Shown: positions 1-8,755 of the stretch, in pieces
Layout: every line of letters begins with the position of its first letter
Numbering within the stretch: position 1 is the stretch's first letter
DNA from: Theodoxus fluviatilis
Lineage: Eukaryota; Mollusca; Gastropoda; Cycloneritida; Neritidae
DNA: 12,500 nucleotides
Direction of reading: 5' to 3'
Assembly: GCA_034096865.1 (NCBI GenBank)
Contig: JAWQFJ010017327.1
Span: 122,501 to 135,000 of the forward strand
Notes under the pieces: generated by a model
Told to the model about the DNA's origin: nothing
Seen by the model: only the letters and a program-made list of their open reading frames with translations
Databases searched by the model: none
Made by a program: the position numbers and the translations under genes

Positions 1-294
1 CAATCCAACTTTGAAGAACTCCTGTGACCTTGACCTTAAAGCAAGGTAAACCAAACTGGTATCAAAAGATAGGGATTACTTTGCCCTATATACCTCTCAA
101 AAACTTTAAAGAAAATTGAGAAAATGTGAAAATGGTTGTTTTTTAGACAGCATTTATGGCCCCTGCGACCTTGACCTTGAAGCAAGGTCAAGTCGCCATG
201 TATGTTTTTTGAGGCCTTGTCATCATACACCATCATGCCAAATTGGGTGTTGATAGACTTAATAGTCTCCGAGAAAATTCCAACGTGAAAGTTT
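1..294 (+). repeat. 3' part of a TGACCTTGA-rich repeat unit (copy 0)
   Basis: This stretch matches the last ~300 bp of the tandem units further right, for example 5474-5770 and 6258-6555. Shared landmarks in the same order are the CAATCCAACTTTGAAGA start, the paired TGACCTTGACCTT boxes, the GATAGGGATTACTTTGCCC segment and the GATAGACTTAATAGTCTCC segment. It begins before the window, so the unit is truncated here only by the window edge. Compared with the others it lacks the short TACCATATATAGGTGAGG stretch. Minus-strand open frames across it are repeat-derived and recur in every copy, so no protein is called. Confidence 0.85.
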
Positions 295-383
295 TTCATG
301 GACGCGCGGACGCGCGGACGCCCGGACGGACGAAACGGGTGAATACATACTCACTCACTTTTGCTTCGCATGTGAGTCAAAAA
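295..383 (+). repeat. Repeat tail: GGACGCCC-type octamers plus hairpin (copy 0)
   Basis: The repeat continues into an array of 8-bp units of GGACGCGC/GGACGCCC type (300-334). Next come ACGGGTGAATACAT and a hairpin-forming block in which ACTCAC faces GTGAGT around a TTTTGCTTCGCAT loop. The closing word GCATGTGAGTC (368-378) is the exact reverse complement of GACTCACATGC near the start of the tandem units (5042-5052). It may therefore mark the right end of a mobile unit. The same tail appears twice at 7764-8002. Confidence 0.75.
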
Positions 384-1038
384 TCACGCGCACATTCCCG
401 CACTGGTCTGGCAAATGTAAACAAATTGATCGACTATGAATTCTTGATTCATTATGCTCAAAGTGTATTTGATTACGAAAGTGATACACTACTTTCTTTC
501 AATCTTCGAATAAATTAAATGCAGGTACACATGAAAGACACTACTATGTGAAAACACGATTATTACTAGTAAACTGTAGCTTTCAGTCTACCGGAAGTGA
601 TGTTCCCATGAACGTCCAAACGTCACGAGAGGCCAAATGACAAATCGCATCAAAACCGCAGAAGCTGGCGGTCCCGTGAGATAGCGTCTTTGATCGGAGG
701 GAAATCTCGTATCACTTCGCCGTCTCTTTGTGTAGTTCGCGTCGGTGCCGAGCACGGCAAGAGGTGTTGTAGCGTCCGTGGATGCAAGCAAGTCGGGTTG
801 GCGACTTTTTAAATTCCTTTGTTTCTCTTTATATTGCTGCGGACACAACACCAACCGTGTCCACTCCCTTCCTTGTTCACCTCATATTACCTTGACTCCC
901 CGAACTCCAGACTCCAGCTCCTCCAACTCCTCCCCTCCATTCTCATTGGCTGAAAGCGGTGTTAGCCCCATGCCAATCAGAGGTTCCTTCAACTTCCACG
1001 CCCTCACTCAAACAGGTGCTCAAAACCAATCAGGCTCA
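384..1038. other. Unassigned intergenic or intronic sequence
   Basis: No supported gene. A plus-strand open frame spans 745-1242, but it has no recognisable domain. Its Ser/Thr/Pro-rich stretch comes from a CT-rich segment (880-945), so it is not called. Around 567-600 the sequence has the order TAGTAAACTG, then a TTTC-like stretch, then CTACCGG. This resembles the end of the 410-bp inverted-repeat element at 1481 and could be a decayed relative, but no matching far end or target duplication was found. Two CCAAT motifs (966-1032 region) are visible without other promoter signals. Confidence 0.4.
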
Positions 1039-1145
1039 TCAAGACACCCAAGAACCCTGAACGACATGTACTTTCTGTATGATCTTGCCGTAGTTAGTCT
1101 CCTGGTATGTGACAGATGCTCTGTCTTCTTGCGTAAGCAGAAACC
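1039..1145 (-). CDS. Candidate downstream (possibly terminal) exon of the minus-strand gene
   Basis: On the minus strand an acceptor-like CTGTCCCCAACAG ends at 1146. It is followed by an open frame that, entered in phase 1 as exon B requires, gives about 34 residues and a TGA at 1041-1039. The frame agreement has a one-in-three chance of being accidental, the pyrimidine tract is short, and no AATAAA follows on the minus strand before the window ends. A second acceptor-like site (TGTCTTAAG, ending near 1225) also opens a readable phase-1 frame with a different protein, so the choice is not decisive. Recorded as a candidate only; no function can be given. Confidence 0.2.
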
Positions 1146-1471
1146 CTGTTGGGGACAGCGACCTGCTACCCTGACCCAGTCCTCCAGCCTCCTTTCTCCT
1201 GGGACTTCTCCCCAAGAGACTTCTTGGAGAATTAAGCCTTAAGACAGGGATGTTGGCATACATCTCTTTTCTTTTAAATCCCTTCACAAATTCCTCTACG
1301 ACGAAATTGAATTTACTACAACGAATACAATTACAAGAAAGAGATTTGCAGTAGTGAACGAATTAACGCTAAGGGATACTACTACTAAGATAACACAATC
1401 GAGGATTGTGCAACGCGGATAAACAGCAATTTATTTCTCACTATTTGTGGACGAGAGAGGCAAAAGGTCTA
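1146..1471. other. Unassigned sequence, probably intronic
   Basis: If the downstream exon at 1039-1145 is real, this would be intron; otherwise it is flank. The segment is AT-rich from about 1260 onward and carries no recognisable gene, RNA or repeat. The word TTTACTACAA near 1311-1321 resembles the terminal TTTACTACAATG of the 410-bp element read inward, but nothing around it confirms an element end. Confidence 0.4.
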
Positions 1472-1480
1472 GAACTGCCG
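1472..1480 (+). repeat. Target-site duplication, left (GAACTGCCG)
   Basis: Nine bases identical to 1891-1899, immediately flanking the inverted-repeat element between them. Confidence 0.85.
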
Positions 1481-1890
1481 CATTGTAGTAAACTGGAGAT
1501 TTCGCCTACCGGCAAAAGTATCTCTAGCACAGTTCACATCACGTGATGGAAGGTTTTTGGCCAATTTATTCATACGGAGGTCACACGAGAGGCTTGTGGG
1601 ATAGCCGATGTGCTCCCTCATATACGCCGTTAAAGTAGTTCTAAGACTATTTCGCACAAAACTCTTAACGTACTCTTGTTGAGACAACAAACAAGCGTTT
1701 ATTCGATACAATAAAATGTTTGTGTTGAAATGGAAACAAGTTTTGACATCTGAATGATTTCTGTAAAAAGTGGAGAGAAAAATAGTATCAGAACGAACTA
1801 TTTTTGGCGCAAGGCTGTAATGCGAAGGGTCAAGCCTATTACGCATTCATTGCGAACTGTGCCAGAGTCAATACTCGGGTTTACAGAATG
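1481..1890 (-). mobile_element. 410-bp non-autonomous TIR element (MITE-like), copy 1
   Basis: This is the reverse complement of 7276-7689, roughly 96% identical over its length. Seen from the minus strand it starts CATTCTGTAAAC, and its other end reads CATTGTAGTAAAC inward, giving imperfect terminal inverted repeats of about 12 bp. It is bounded by a perfect 9-bp duplication, GAACTGCCG. Internal features include the 12-bp palindrome CATCACGTGATG and a GCACAGTTC word near each end in opposite orientation. No transposase frame is present; the 125-codon minus-strand open frame inside is not conserved coding. Nine-bp duplications are known for Mutator-like elements and some other cut-and-paste families, but the termini do not identify a superfamily. 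Confidence 0.85.
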
Positions 1891-1899
1891 GAACTGCCG
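1891..1899 (+). repeat. Target-site duplication, right (GAACTGCCG)
   Basis: Exact 9-bp match to 1472-1480 on the other side of the 410-bp element. Confidence 0.85.
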
Positions 1900-2046
1900 G
1901 TGCCCCACAGCTATGACGTGACGCATGCTGGCGAATGCCCAAATCGCAAGTGACGTCAGTGTTGTGAAATGTAATCACTTATCTACGTCACTTTTGTGTT
2001 TTCTGGTCCAAATTGTAGTCCCCGTAACAGTGTCTGTTATGTCTGC
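1900..2046. other. Unique spacer between the TIR element and the CA array
   Basis: About 150 bp without recognisable coding or RNA. It includes a TGACGTCA palindrome (1952-1959), the core of a cAMP response element. As an isolated site in intronic or flanking DNA it is weak evidence of regulation. Confidence 0.35.
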
Positions 2047-2263
2047 ATACACGAAACACATACACGCGCACACACAAGCGCAAGGACGCACACACGCACG
2101 TACGCACGCACACACACACGCACACATACACACATAAACACACAGATGCGCGCGCGTACACACACACACTCACACGTACACAAACACATACACACACACA
2201 TGCACGCACGTACGGACACAAACACACACATAGTCACGTACACACGTACACACACACGTACGC
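2047..2263 (+). repeat. Interrupted (CA)n microsatellite, array 1
   Basis: About 215 bp of CA repeats broken by CG and TA steps (ACGCAC, ACGTAC words). Read in the direction of the minus-strand gene it is a (UG)n run that begins about 57 nt downstream of the exon B donor. All six frames give long His/Thr or Val/Cys open frames that are artefacts of the dinucleotide. Confidence 0.95.
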
Positions 2264-2317
2264 TCAAACAATTCCTTACGAACTGAACAGCACTGGCAAT
2301 TAAAGCTCGCTACTTAC

Positions 2318-2518
2318 CGGTGCTGGCAGACCTGGAGGAGTTCTTCTCGCTATGGCCTGGGGGGGCGGTGATGACGTAAGGTGCAATACTCTTCCTGGAG
2401 GGACTCCTGCCCTTTGACCTCAGGGCTGGGGTGGGGGGCCGGCGTCTGGCGGGAGAGGGAGGGGAGGAGGAGAGGCATTCCCGTGCCGTCCACACCGTGG
2501 TAATGGACGTGCTCCCCT
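2318..2518 (-). CDS. Exon B of an unrecognised minus-strand gene (201 nt, phase 1-1)
   Basis: Minus-strand acceptor GCGTTACAG ends at 2519 and the donor is CACCG|GTAAGTA with GT at 2317-2316, a near-perfect 5' splice site. Entered in phase 1, the exon supplies the last two bases (AG) of a split codon. That codon joins the G left by exon A to make GAG (Glu). It then carries 66 full codons and ends with the first base of the next codon. The product is Ser/Pro/Arg-rich and looks disordered. It includes SSSPPSPARRR at residues 16-26, an RxxPxxP SH3-ligand-like motif (RRRPPTP, 24-30) and two basophilic kinase-like sites (RSPSRKS, 37-43). No fold or family is recognisable. The symmetric phase means it could be skipped without a frameshift. 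Confidence comes from the two splice sites and the frame agreement with exon A. Confidence 0.65.
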
Positions 2519-2526
2519 CTGTAACG

Positions 2527-2986
2527 CACATAGATGTAGATAGGTAAAACCTCCAGTCTCCATTGAAAGGAGTGTCTCACTATTGTACGGCACATAGATG
2601 TAGATAGGTTAACGGTTAACCCTTCATTCTCCATTGAATGGGAATGTCTCACTATTGTACGGTACATATACAAATAGGCAAAACCGTCAGTCTCCATTGA
2701 AAAGAGTGTCTCATTTTTGTACGGCACATAGATGTAGATAGGCAAAACCTTCAGTTTCCATTGAAAAGAGTGTCTCACTATTGTACGGCACATATACAGA
2801 TAGGTAAAACCTTCAGTATCCGTTTAATGGGAAGGCCTCACTATTGTGCGGATCATACATGTTGATGTAGATAGGTAGAAACTTCATTCTCCATTGAATG
2901 GAAATGTCTCACTATTGTACGGATCATACATGTTGATGTAGATAGGTAGAAACTTCATTTTCCATTGAATGGGAATGTTTTGTACG
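2527..2986 (-). repeat. Minisatellite of seven ~62-72 bp units abutting exon B
   Basis: Units start at 2527, 2591, 2663, 2725, 2789, 2852 and 2923, with lengths 64, 72, 62, 64, 63, 71 and a truncated last one. Each contains GATGTAGATAGG-type and CTCCATTGAA-type words and ends near CTCACTATTGTACGG. Two unit types alternate: a short AAAACCTTCAG form and a longer form with AACTTCATTCTCC. Read on the minus strand the first unit ends 7 nt before the exon B acceptor AG. It therefore supplies the CCTATCTACATCTATGTG tract just upstream, and even the bases at the acceptor resemble a decayed unit end (TGTAACG versus TGTACGG). Confidence 0.9.
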
Positions 2987-3393
2987 TGGTCGGAACCGAG
3001 CCTTTTGGAGTTGAGCACATGCGATACGAGAACATAATGTAGGGACTGTATAGTGGTCCTCAGCGTGGTTGGAGAAGAACACTGGGGCGCTCTCATTTCT
3101 GTGAAAACTGAACTTGTCTCTCTCTCCTCGCTTCATCCCTCATTCCAATAAATCTTGGATCTCGTCCCCTCTGTTCAGTCCAAGTTTTCAGTCTTCCTGT
3201 GTCTTTCGCAATGCGATTAGTATTCAGACGCCTGTTGAAAAAAAAAAAGAGAAGAAACCTGGCTCTCTCAAATCGAACAAGCGGTTTCTTGAATCAAAGG
3301 CAAGTTCTGGAGTGGATTCATTGGTGATCGGCCCTAATAAATGGAGTTGCTTGGAAACTTTCTTCAAATCGAGATACGGCCGAAAATTAATCC
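2987..3393. other. Intronic sequence, no gene seen
   Basis: Holds a CT-rich patch (3112-3175) and an 11-base A run (3239-3249). Open frames on both strands are under 125 codons, with no domain and no convincing splice borders. A minus-strand stretch near 3240-3390 reads as an ordinary-looking peptide but has no acceptor or donor consensus at its edges. Confidence 0.4.
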
Positions 3394-3463
3394 GGGTGGG
3401 GTGGGATGGGGGCGAGGGGATGGGGGTGGAGTGGGGTGGGGGTGGGGGATGGGGGTGGGGGGG
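3394..3463 (+). other. G-run tract, potential G-quadruplex
   Basis: About 70 bp made almost entirely of GGG to GGGGGGG runs separated by single T, A or short spacers such as GGGTGGGGTGGGATGGGGG. More than four G3+ runs with loops of 1-3 nt satisfy the usual quadruplex pattern. The G-rich strand is the template strand of the minus-strand gene, so the transcript would be C-rich here. Confidence 0.75.
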
Positions 3464-3853
3464 CAACACCAACCGTTTTGATATTTAAGTCAATTCGGAA
3501 AACTGAATAATTCCTACGTATACTTGGAGTTTCATATTTCAAATCTGCTGCTAAAGGAATTTTTTTTGCATGTAGTCATTGCATTCCACGAAGCAAGAAA
3601 AAGTTTCTCTGACAACTGAAAAGGATAACAAAGCAATGGAAGCTTGCACGTTGTCTAAAGGAGAAAAGTGTCAGGAGAATGCTGTCTTCAAATTCTGCAT
3701 GGGTGCACAATCGCGTCGAATCAGAGCGAGTCGGCATGCATCGTGACCTGTACTGCAAAGAAGACGACTCATCCTGTTGTCACCAAATATATTTTTTTCG
3801 ATACATAAAGCCGGTGTGTTAACTTTCATCAGCATGATCATTTTATTGACATG
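3464..3853. other. Intronic sequence, no gene seen
   Basis: About 390 bp of mixed-composition DNA between the G-run tract and the ATC tract. No open frame with a recognisable domain, no RNA gene and no match to the other repeats in the window was noticed. Confidence 0.4.
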
Positions 3854-4318
<465 letters not shown>

Positions 4319-4578
4319 TCTTTATTAAAATGTTCTGCAACAACAGCAACAGCAGCAGCAGCATTCTATGCCTCTCAGATCAAGTTTCACATTAGAATAG
4401 TCAGTATCAGAATTGAAGTTACACGTACACAGTACAGCTCTGCGGTATCGATACTACCTGGCAGAAGTTATTCAACGAAGTTAAACATTCGATTCCAGTA
4501 CTTCGTAGTAGAAACTATACGTGCTCTCTCAACATGTAGGATTTAGATTTCTGCTATATTGCCCTCTCTGTACTGACA
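4319..4578. other. Unique intronic spacer with a short CAA/CAG run
   Basis: Contains ACAACAGCAACAGCAGC-type triplets at 4337-4362, then ordinary sequence up to the CA array. No gene is seen. Confidence 0.4.
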
Positions 4579-5024
4579 TATACGCACTCGCACAAACGCA
4601 CACACACACACGCACACACACACTCACGCACACACACACACACGCACACACACACACACACACTCACACGCACGCACGCACGCACACACATACACACACA
4701 CACACACGCGCGCGCGCGCGCGTATACACACACATAGATTTGATCATACACACATGCACACACATAAACACACACCCAGACATAACACACACATACACGC
4801 ACACACACACACGCACATACAGACACAAACACACGCACATACATACACATACACACACATGCACGCGCGATCACACACATGCACACACACATATACATAA
4901 ACACACATACAAAATACACACACACACACAATGCACACACGCACACACACAAACACACGCGCGTGCGCGCACTCGCACACACACACACACACGCACACAC
5001 ACACACGCGCACTCACACATACAC
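4579..5024 (+). repeat. Interrupted (CA)n microsatellite, array 2, with a (CG)8 block
   Basis: About 445 bp of CA-rich repeat with a (CG)8 run at 4707-4722, an alternating purine-pyrimidine block of Z-DNA type. Its right part shares non-trivial interruptions with array 3. The word CACCCAGACATAAC (4774-4787) and the word ACATACAGACACAAAC (4815-4830) recur in the same order and at nearly the same spacing at 8018-8031 and 8055-8070. The two arrays are therefore related copies, not independent expansions. It ends exactly where the first tandem unit begins. Confidence 0.9.
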
Positions 5025-5774
5025 AAGGGCAAAGCCCATACGACTCACATGCTTGACCTTGACCTTTACATGACCTTGACCTTCAGGTGCCTTTCAAGGT
5101 CAAGGTCAAACAACTAAACCTTGCAATGACATCATACACTAAGAAATGCTTTACACATTTTTCCTACCAAAATACATGTGGCCTTGACCCAAGGTCAACG
5201 TCATCCGAGGTCATGCAACACAAAGCTGTTAATTCAAGACATAGGAAGCTCAATGGTGCTTATTGGCACTTTCTATCATGAGATATGGTCACTTTTAGTG
5301 GTTCACTACCTCATTTTGGTCACATTTCATAAGGGTCAAAGTGACCTTGATCTTGATGACATGTGACCAAATGTGTCTCATGATGAAAGTATAACATGTG
5401 TATTACAATGTTATGAAGTTTGAAACAGTTTTCTTCCATAGTTCAGGGTCAAGGTCACTTCAAAATATGTATACAATTCAACTTTGAAGAGCTCCTGTGA
5501 CCTTGACCTTGAAGCAAGGTAAACCAAACTGGTATCAAAAGATAGGGATTACTTTGCCCTCTATACCATATATAGGTGAGGTATCCAATCTCAAAAACGT
5601 CAGAGAAAATTGAGAAATGTAAAAAAATGACTGTTTTTTTGACAGCATTTATGTCCCCTGCGACCTTGACCTTGAAGCAATGTCAAGTCACTGCGTATGT
5701 TTTTTGAGGCCTTGTCATCATACACCATCATGCCAAATTGGGTGTTGATAGACTTAATAGTCTCCGAGAACAAG
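5025..5774 (+). repeat. Tandem repeat unit A (750 bp)
   Basis: Begins with AAGGGCAAAGCCCATACGACTCACATGC, read as a GGGC/GCCC mini-hairpin followed by GACTCACATGC (5042-5052), and ends at CTCCGAGAACAAG. It is densely supplied with TGACCT/AGGTCA hexamers. Compared with units B and C it has one, not three, copies of an 18-bp TTTACATGACCTTGACC-type subrepeat near its start, which accounts for its shorter length. Recurrent 60-90 codon open frames appear at matching places in each unit. They lack any domain and lie in repeat DNA, so no CDS is called. Confidence 0.9.
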
Positions 5775-6559
5775 AAGGGCAAAGCCCATACGACTCACAT
5801 GCTTGACCTTGACCTTTACATAACCTTGACATTTACATGACCTTGACCTTTACATGACCTTGACCTTCAGGTGACCTTCAAGGTCAAGGTCAAACAACTA
5901 AACATAGCAATGACATCATACACTAAGAACTGCTCTACACATTTTTCCTACCAAAATACGTGTGACCTTGACCCAAGGTCAACGTCATCCAAGGTCATGG
6001 AACACAAGGCTGTTAATTCAAGACATAGGAAGCTCAATGGTGCTTATTGGCACTTTCTATCATGAGATATGGTCACTTTTAGTGGTTCACTACCTCATTT
6101 TGGTCACATTTCATAAGGGTCAAAGTGACCTTGATCTTGATGACATGTGACCAAATGTGTCTCATGATGAAAGTATAACATGTGCCCCACATAATTATTA
6201 AGTTTGAAACAGTTTTGTTCCACAGTTCAGGGTCAAGGTCACTTCAAAATATGTATACAATCCAACTTTGAAGAGCTCCTGTGACCTTGACCTTGAAGCA
6301 AGGTAAACCAAACTGATATCAAAAGATAGGGCTTACTTTGCCCTATATACCATATATAGGTGAGGTATCCAATCTCAAAAACGTCAGAGAAAATTGAGAA
6401 AATGTAAAAAAATGGCTGTTTTTTAGACAGCATTTATGTCCCCTGCGACCTTGACCTTGAAGCAATGTGAAGTCACTACGTATGTTTTTTGAGGCCTTGT
6501 CATTATACACCATCATGCCAAATTGGGTTTTGATAGACTTAATAGTCTCCGAGAACAAG
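5775..6559 (+). repeat. Tandem repeat unit B (785 bp)
   Basis: Direct neighbour of unit A with the same start and end words and only scattered substitutions. Counting exact TGACCT/AGGTCA hexamers gives 17 in this unit, against less than one expected by chance in a sequence of this length. Several overlap as TGACCTTGACC or its complement. These are nuclear-receptor half-sites, and TCAAGGTCA is the extended form bound by ERR and NR5A-type monomeric receptors. Whether any is bound in this organism is unknown. Confidence 0.9.
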
Positions 6560-7275
6560 AAGGGCAAAGCCCATACGACTCACATGCTTGACCTTGACCT
6601 TTACATGACCTTGACATTTACATGACATTGGCCTTTACATGACCTTGACCTTCAGGTGACATTCAAGGTCAAGGTCAAACAACTAAACATAGCAATGACA
6701 TCATACACTAAGAACTGCTTTACACATTTTTCCTACCAAAATACATGTGACCTTGACCCAAGGTCAACGTCATCCAAGGTCATGCAATACAAAGCTGTTA
6801 ATTCAAGACATAAGAAGCACAATGGTGCTTATTGGCACTTTCTACCATGAGATATGGTCACTTTTAGTGGTTCACTACCCCATTTTGGTCACATTTCATA
6901 AGAGTCAAAGTGACCTAGACCTTGATGATATGTAAACAAATGTGTCTCGTGATGAAAGAATAACATATGTACTACAATCTTATGAAGTTTGGAAGAGTTA
7001 TCTTTCATAGTTCAGGGTCAAGGTCACTTCAAAATATGTATACAATCCAACTTTAAAGAGGTCCTGTGATCTTGACCTTGAAGCAAGGTCAACCAAACTG
7101 GTATCAAAAGATAGGGATTCCTTTGCCCTATACACCATATATAGGTCAGGTATCCAATCTGAAAAATTTCAGAGAAAATTGGGAAAATGTGAAATATGGC
7201 GGTTTTTTAGACAACATTTACGGCCCCTGCGACCTTGACCTTGAAGCAAGGTCAAGTCACTGAGTATGTTTTTTG
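6560..7275 (+). repeat. Tandem repeat unit C, left part
   Basis: Third unit, starting with the same GGGCAAAGCCC block and carrying three 18-bp subrepeats, some mutated (TGACATTGGCC). At 7267-7275 the repeat reads TGTTTTTTG and is then interrupted by the 414-bp inverted-repeat element; the unit resumes at 7690. Units A, B and copy 0 are uninterrupted here, so the insertion followed the amplification. Confidence 0.9.
7267..7275 (+). repeat. Target-site duplication, left (TGTTTTTTG)
   Basis: Nine bases identical to 7690-7698. The uninterrupted units have this word once at the same position (TATGTTTTTTGAGGCC). Confidence 0.9.
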
Positions 7276-7689
7276 CATTCTGTAAACCCGAGTCAGTAGT
7301 GACTCTGGCACAGTTCGCAATGAATGCGCAATAGGCTTGACCTTTCGCAGTACAGCCTTGCGCCAAAAATAGTTCGTTCTGATACTATTTTTCTCTCCAC
7401 TTTTTACAGAAATCATTCAGATATCAAAACTTGTTTCCATTTCAACACAAACATTTTATTGTATCGAATAAACGCTTGTTTGTTGTCTCAACAAGAGTGA
7501 GTTAAGAGTTTTGTGCGAAATAGTTTTAGAACTACTTTAACGGCGTATGTCAGGGAGCACATCGGCTATCCCACAAGCCTCTCGTGTGATCTCCGTATGA
7601 ATAAATTGGCCAAAAACCTTCCATCACGTGATGCGAACTGTGCTAGAGATACTTTTGCCGGTAGGCGAAATCTCTAGTTTACTAGAATG
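7276..7689 (+). mobile_element. 414-bp non-autonomous TIR element (MITE-like), copy 2
   Basis: Ends CATTCTGTAAAC and GTTTACTAGAATG form an imperfect ~12-bp terminal inverted repeat. It is flanked by a perfect 9-bp duplication of a site that is intact in the sibling repeat units, which fixes both boundaries. It has subterminal inverted words GCACAGTTCGC (7308-7318) and GCGAACTGTGC (7633-7643), a GAGTCAGTAGTGACTC palindrome (7290-7305) missing 4 bp in copy 1, and CATCACGTGATG (7622-7633). No transposase is encoded, so it would need one from elsewhere in the genome. Confidence 0.9.
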
Positions 7690-7763
7690 TGTTTTTTGAC
7701 GCCTTGTCATCATACACGATCATACCAAATTGGGTGTTGATAGACTTAATAGTCTCCAAGAAA
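7690..7763 (+). repeat. Tandem repeat unit C, right part after the insertion
   Basis: Resumes with the duplicated TGTTTTTTG and continues through the GATAGACTTAATAGTCTCC segment. From there it passes into the octamer tail, as copy 0 does, and not into a further GGGCAAAGCCC start as units A and B do. Confidence 0.85.
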
Positions 7764-8002
7764 AATCCAACGTTAAAGTTTTTCACGGACGCCCGGACGC
7801 CCGGACGCCCGGACGCCCGGACGGACGACACGGGTGAGTACATAGACTCACTTTTGCTTCGCATGTGAGTAAAAAATCCAACGTTAAAGTTTTTCACGGA
7901 CGTCCGGACGCCCGGACGCCCGGACGCCCGGACACCCGGACGCCCGGATGGACGAAACGGGTGAGTACATAGACTCACTTTTGCTTTGCATGTGACTCAG
8001 AA
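7764..8002 (+). repeat. Duplicated octamer/hairpin tail
   Basis: Two tandem copies with a 111-bp offset (AATCCAACGTTAAAGTTTTT recurs). Each has a run of GGACGCCC octamers (7787-7826 and 7898-7953), then GACGGGTGAGTACATAGACTCAC, read here as the block before the hairpin, then TTTTGCTTCGCATGTGAGT or a variant. ACTCAC pairs with GTGAGT (7846-7851 with 7865-7870). The second copy has degraded ends (GCATGTGACTC) and runs directly into the CA array. The octamer frames are open on the minus strand, but only by composition. Confidence 0.85.
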
Positions 8003-8328
<326 letters not shown>

Positions 8329-8349
8329 ATACCCAAACACCGGACATAC

Positions 8350-8634
8350 CTGGGTCCTGGCAGTGCATGCTTGCGAAGGGGTCATAACCCTCCCATCCCA
8401 ACTGAGTGAGCGGAAGGTGGAGGGGGACACGGGCTACCCGGGGGGAGGCAGGACTCGCGGAGGGCACCAGCAGTCTGGCCGTGAAGGTGCTGACGTCATC
8501 GTCCGAGTTTAGGGGCAGGCAGGTGTGGAAGTCTGTGACGTCACTGGAGGCTCCGGTCATGTGGGTCTGCCTCGTCCCCGTGCTAGCTTCCAGTATCCCG
8601 AAACTGCGTCTTGGCGAGGCCCCGGCATAGATCT
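8350..8634 (-). CDS. Exon A of an unrecognised minus-strand gene (285 nt, phase 1-1)
   Basis: Minus-strand acceptor GTGTTGCCAG ends at 8635 and the donor is CCCAG|GTATGT with GT at 8349-8348. The frame is open throughout: 2 nt of a split codon, 94 codons, then 1 nt left over, so both borders are phase 1. The product looks like a flexible intracellular segment: SPRRS near residue 6 (a basophilic kinase-like site), an acidic NSDDD at 42-46, a PSASPASPR stretch at 57-65, and a more ordinary LTQLGWEGYDPFASMH region at 75-90 with the aromatic residues. No signal peptide, membrane segment or known domain is visible, and I do not recognise the family. An acceptor two bases further in (CAGAG) would change the phase to 0 and break the match with exon B. 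The first exons lie beyond the right edge. Confidence 0.7.
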
Positions 8635-8648
8635 CTGGCAACACGCAG

Positions 8649-8755
8649 GCGCTAAGAGTGAAGTGTTACTTAGGTGTTACATAGGGTCATAGCGCCAAGA
8701 GTGATGAGTTACAGAAGTGTAATATCGGGTCAGAGTGCAAAAAGTGAAGTGTTAC
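8649..8755 (+). repeat. GTTACATA satellite, left remnant
   Basis: About 107 bp of decayed units matching the array at 12104 onward (GTTACATAGGGTCA, GAGTGAAGT words). It stops at GTTAC (8751-8755), where the 3.3-kb insertion begins. Its left edge lies about 13 nt upstream of the exon A acceptor in the transcript sense. Confidence 0.85.

Noticed and set aside
745..1242. 165-codon plus-strand open frame
   Set aside because: No recognisable domain, a composition-driven Ser/Thr/Pro stretch, and it conflicts with a better splice-supported minus-strand reading; not enough to call a gene.
567..1322. Possible decayed long relative of the 410-bp TIR element
   Set aside because: Only short words match (TAGTAAACTG, CTACCGG and a far TTTACTACAA); no 9-bp duplication could be found around plausible ends.
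3224..3472. Minus-strand open frame with an ordinary-looking peptide next to the G-run tract
   Set aside because: The N-terminal half is the poly-Pro reading of the G-run tract, and no acceptor or donor consensus in the right phase borders the remainder.
5087..6935. Recurrent 60-64 codon plus-strand open frames in each tandem unit
   Set aside because: They are identical in place because the units are tandem copies. They have no domain, splice sites or sign of selection, and their overlapping frames are equally conserved.
7787..7953. GGACGCCC octamer run as a CRISPR array or as coding
   Set aside because: The repeats are 8 bp and contiguous with no spacers, in eukaryotic repeat DNA; this is a simple tandem repeat.
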